Below, in pieces: positions 51,701 to 52,946 of a stretch of 52,946 nt of DNA (positions are counted from its first letter, which is position 1; each line of letters starts with the position of its first letter). Both the position numbers and the translations under genes were made by a program. The notes under the pieces were generated by a model. The model searched no databases and had not been told where the DNA came from. It worked only from the letters and a program-made list of their open reading frames with translations. The stretch is from Daejeonella sp. (GTDB lineage Bacteria; Bacteroidota; Bacteroidia; Sphingobacteriales; Sphingobacteriaceae), in assembly GCF_030695525.1 (NCBI RefSeq), contig NZ_JAUYSS010000042.1:1-52946 (forward strand), in the 5' to 3' direction.

Positions 51701-52789
51701 ATGAGCAAAAGAGGAAGAGTATTGGTTGCAATGAGTGGTGGAGTAGATAGTTCTGTTGCTGCAGTTATGTTGCATGAACAGGGTTATGAAGTAATCGGCC
51801 TGACCATGAAGACCTGGGATTATGCTTCATCCGGTGGCTCCTCAAAAGAAACGGGTTGCTGCAGTCTGGATAGTATCAATGATGCCCGGGCTCTTGCGGT
51901 TGCCTATGGCTTTCCACATTACATTCTGGATATCCGTTCTGAGTTCGGTGATTTTGTGATCGACAATTTCGTAGATGAATATATTGCAGGCAGGACTCCT
52001 AACCCCTGTGTATTATGTAATACCCATATCAAATGGGAGGCTCTGTTAAAACGTGCTGATAAGCTGGATTGTGAGTTCATTGCAACCGGACATTACGCCA
52101 ATATCCATTTACAGGAGAATGGCCGATATGTAATTTCTAAAGGAAAAGATGAACATAAAGATCAGTCTTATGTGCTTTGGGGTGTATCTCAGGAAAACCT
52201 GGCCCGTACTCAGTTTCCTCTGGGAAGCTTTGCAAAATCTGAAATCAGGCAGATGGCTAAGGATATGGGACAGCTGGAACTGGCCAACAAATCCGAAAGC
52301 TATGAGATTTGCTTTGTTCCAGACAATGATTACCGTGCTTTTCTTAGGAATAAGGTTCAGGATCTCGATGAACGTATCGGTCCCGGCAACTTCATGCTTA
52401 GCGATGGCAGCATCGCAGGGAAGCATCTGGGTTATGCTTATTATACTATCGGACAGCGTAAAGGACTGGGTGTAGCCTTTGGCCACCCTATGTTTGTAAC
52501 ACGAATACTACCCGAAAGCAATACTGTCATGCTCGGCACGATCGAAGAGCTTGAGAAATCGGAAGCTCTGGTTAGAAATATCAATCTTGTAAAATATGCA
52601 AGCATACCTGAGCCTATGGAAGCCATTAGCAAGATCCGTTACAAGGATTCCGGTGCTATGAGCACTTTGACACAAGAAGGTGATATGATCAGGATTAATT
52701 TCCATCATTCAGTTTCAGGAATTGCACCGGGTCAGTCGGCAGTTTTCTATGAAGGAAATGATTTAATTGGGGGTGGCTTTTTGGTCTGA
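51701..52789 (+). CDS. mnmA: tRNA-specific 2-thiouridylase MnmA
   Basis: This enzyme places sulfur on U34 of tRNAs for Glu, Gln and Lys, using ATP and persulfide relay. The protein has 362 residues, normal for MnmA. The PP-loop is SGGVDSS at 12-18. The nucleophilic cysteine C106 is in TPNPCVLCN, and the persulfide cysteine C204 is in SYEICFVPDND. GYAYYTIGQRKGLG and the C-terminal beta domain VSGIAPGQSAVFYEGNDLIGGG (in part) are conserved. It has its own -7 element upstream. A perfect palindrome includes its stop codon (52787-52806). Confidence 0.97.
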   Translation: MSKRGRVLVAMSGGVDSSVAAVMLHEQGYEVIGLTMKTWDYASSGGSSKETGCCSLDSINDARALAVAYGFPHYILDIRSEFGDFVIDNFVDEYIAGRTPNPCVLCNTHIKWEALLKRADKLDCEFIATGHYANIHLQENGRYVISKGKDEHKDQSYVLWGVSQENLARTQFPLGSFAKSEIRQMAKDMGQLELANKSESYEICFVPDNDYRAFLRNKVQDLDERIGPGNFMLSDGSIAGKHLGYAYYTIGQRKGLGVAFGHPMFVTRILPESNTVMLGTIEELEKSEALVRNINLVKYASIPEPMEAISKIRYKDSGAMSTLTQEGDMIRINFHHSVSGIAPGQSAVFYEGNDLIGGGFLV

Positions 52790-52806
52790 TCTGCTTCAGC
52801 AGATCA
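52787..52806. terminator. Palindrome at the mnmA stop codon
   Basis: TGATCTGCT-TC-AGCAGATCA has perfect 9-bp arms, and the first three bases are the TGA stop of mnmA. No T run follows, so it is a weak terminator candidate. Confidence 0.4.
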
Positions 52807-52850
52807 CTAAAGTTTGGCTAATTACGAGCGTAAAACAAGTTAGACAGTGA

Positions 52851-52925
52851 ATGTATTGGGTTATTTTTTGCACTTTGCTGTTTCTGTTCCATTGCAACGA
52901 AGTCGGAGAAATTGATTCTAACTGA
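52851..52925 (+). CDS. Possible lipoprotein start, broken or cut by window end
   Basis: The frame beginning MYWVIFCTLLFLFHCNEVGE has a lipobox-like FLFHC and stops after 24 residues. In the +1 frame the sequence stays open to the window edge. It could be a lipoprotein gene with a frameshift or a chance hydrophobic frame. The window ends too soon to decide. Confidence 0.2.
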   Translation: MYWVIFCTLLFLFHCNEVGEIDSN

Positions 52926-52946
52926 ATCAGTCCAGCTTATGGCCTT

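Overview
The window looks like chromosomal DNA from a member of the Bacteroidota, most likely a Sphingobacteriaceae (Pedobacter-like) organism. The grounds are the moderately AT-rich composition, promoters with the Bacteroidota TAnnTTTG -7 element (best example upstream of tRNA-Gly), few clear Shine-Dalgarno sites, a MurF-Alr fusion, a YpdA-type reductase, DUF6807/PmoA-like and sorbosone-dehydrogenase-like proteins, and an arsenosugar-type gene trio. The genus is an inference; no 16S rRNA gene is present.

Region by region: 1-5,859 holds the NADPH-type glutamate synthase operon gltBD on the minus strand, with gltD cut by the window edge. 6,073-8,989 holds the small SRP RNA, a four-helix-bundle (23S intervening-sequence type) gene framed by 29-nt inverted repeats, a transaldolase-like gene, ypdA and gmhB. 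9,122-15,063 has an OPT transporter, an intergenic structured repeat, DUF502, murF-alr and recX. 15,110-15,905 is an unusual tRNA locus: tRNA-Gly, a palindrome-interrupted partial tRNA-Leu, an intact tRNA-Leu, a GIY-YIG endonuclease gene and a degenerate tRNA-Leu copy whose T arm is replaced by a palindrome. 16,036-17,375 has a small protein, Hsp20 and a PepSY-like secreted protein.

17,728-27,384 is a sugar-acid utilisation locus. A LacI-type repressor is divergent from a seven-gene run (GH88 unsaturated glucuronyl hydrolase, TIM-barrel isomerase, Gfo/Idh oxidoreductase, SDR, MFS transporter, DUF6807, cytochrome c-sorbosone dehydrogenase), with a perfect 18-bp LacI-type operator between them. 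Facing it on the minus strand are a sodium:solute symporter and a large FAD oxidoreductase. 31,669-36,796 encodes a serine hydrolase and two tandem paralogous membrane-anchored cytochrome c/sorbosone-dehydrogenase-like proteins.

37,006-39,253 has a DinB-like protein and two toxin-antitoxin loci: an antitoxin with a truncated ParE/RelE-like toxin, and hicAB in which hicB is frameshifted. 39,288-42,488 has rlmF, a second copy of the structured repeat, and three genes of the arsenosugar type (DUF2064 glycosyltransferase, ArsS, AhpD-like). 42,817-47,786 has an OmpA-family protein, a large ice-binding (DUF3494) lipoprotein and an AraC regulator with a CxxC metal-binding-like N-terminus. 48,445-52,789 has a GH5-like hydrolase, an aldehyde dehydrogenase, dodecin and mnmA.

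The most striking signals are non-coding. They are (i) the tRNA-Leu/GIY-YIG cassette with palindromes inside the degenerate tRNA copies, (ii) the inverted-repeat-framed four-helix-bundle cassette next to the SRP RNA, (iii) a two-copy structured intergenic repeat, and (iv) a series of low-complexity repeats that begin almost exactly at stop codons.
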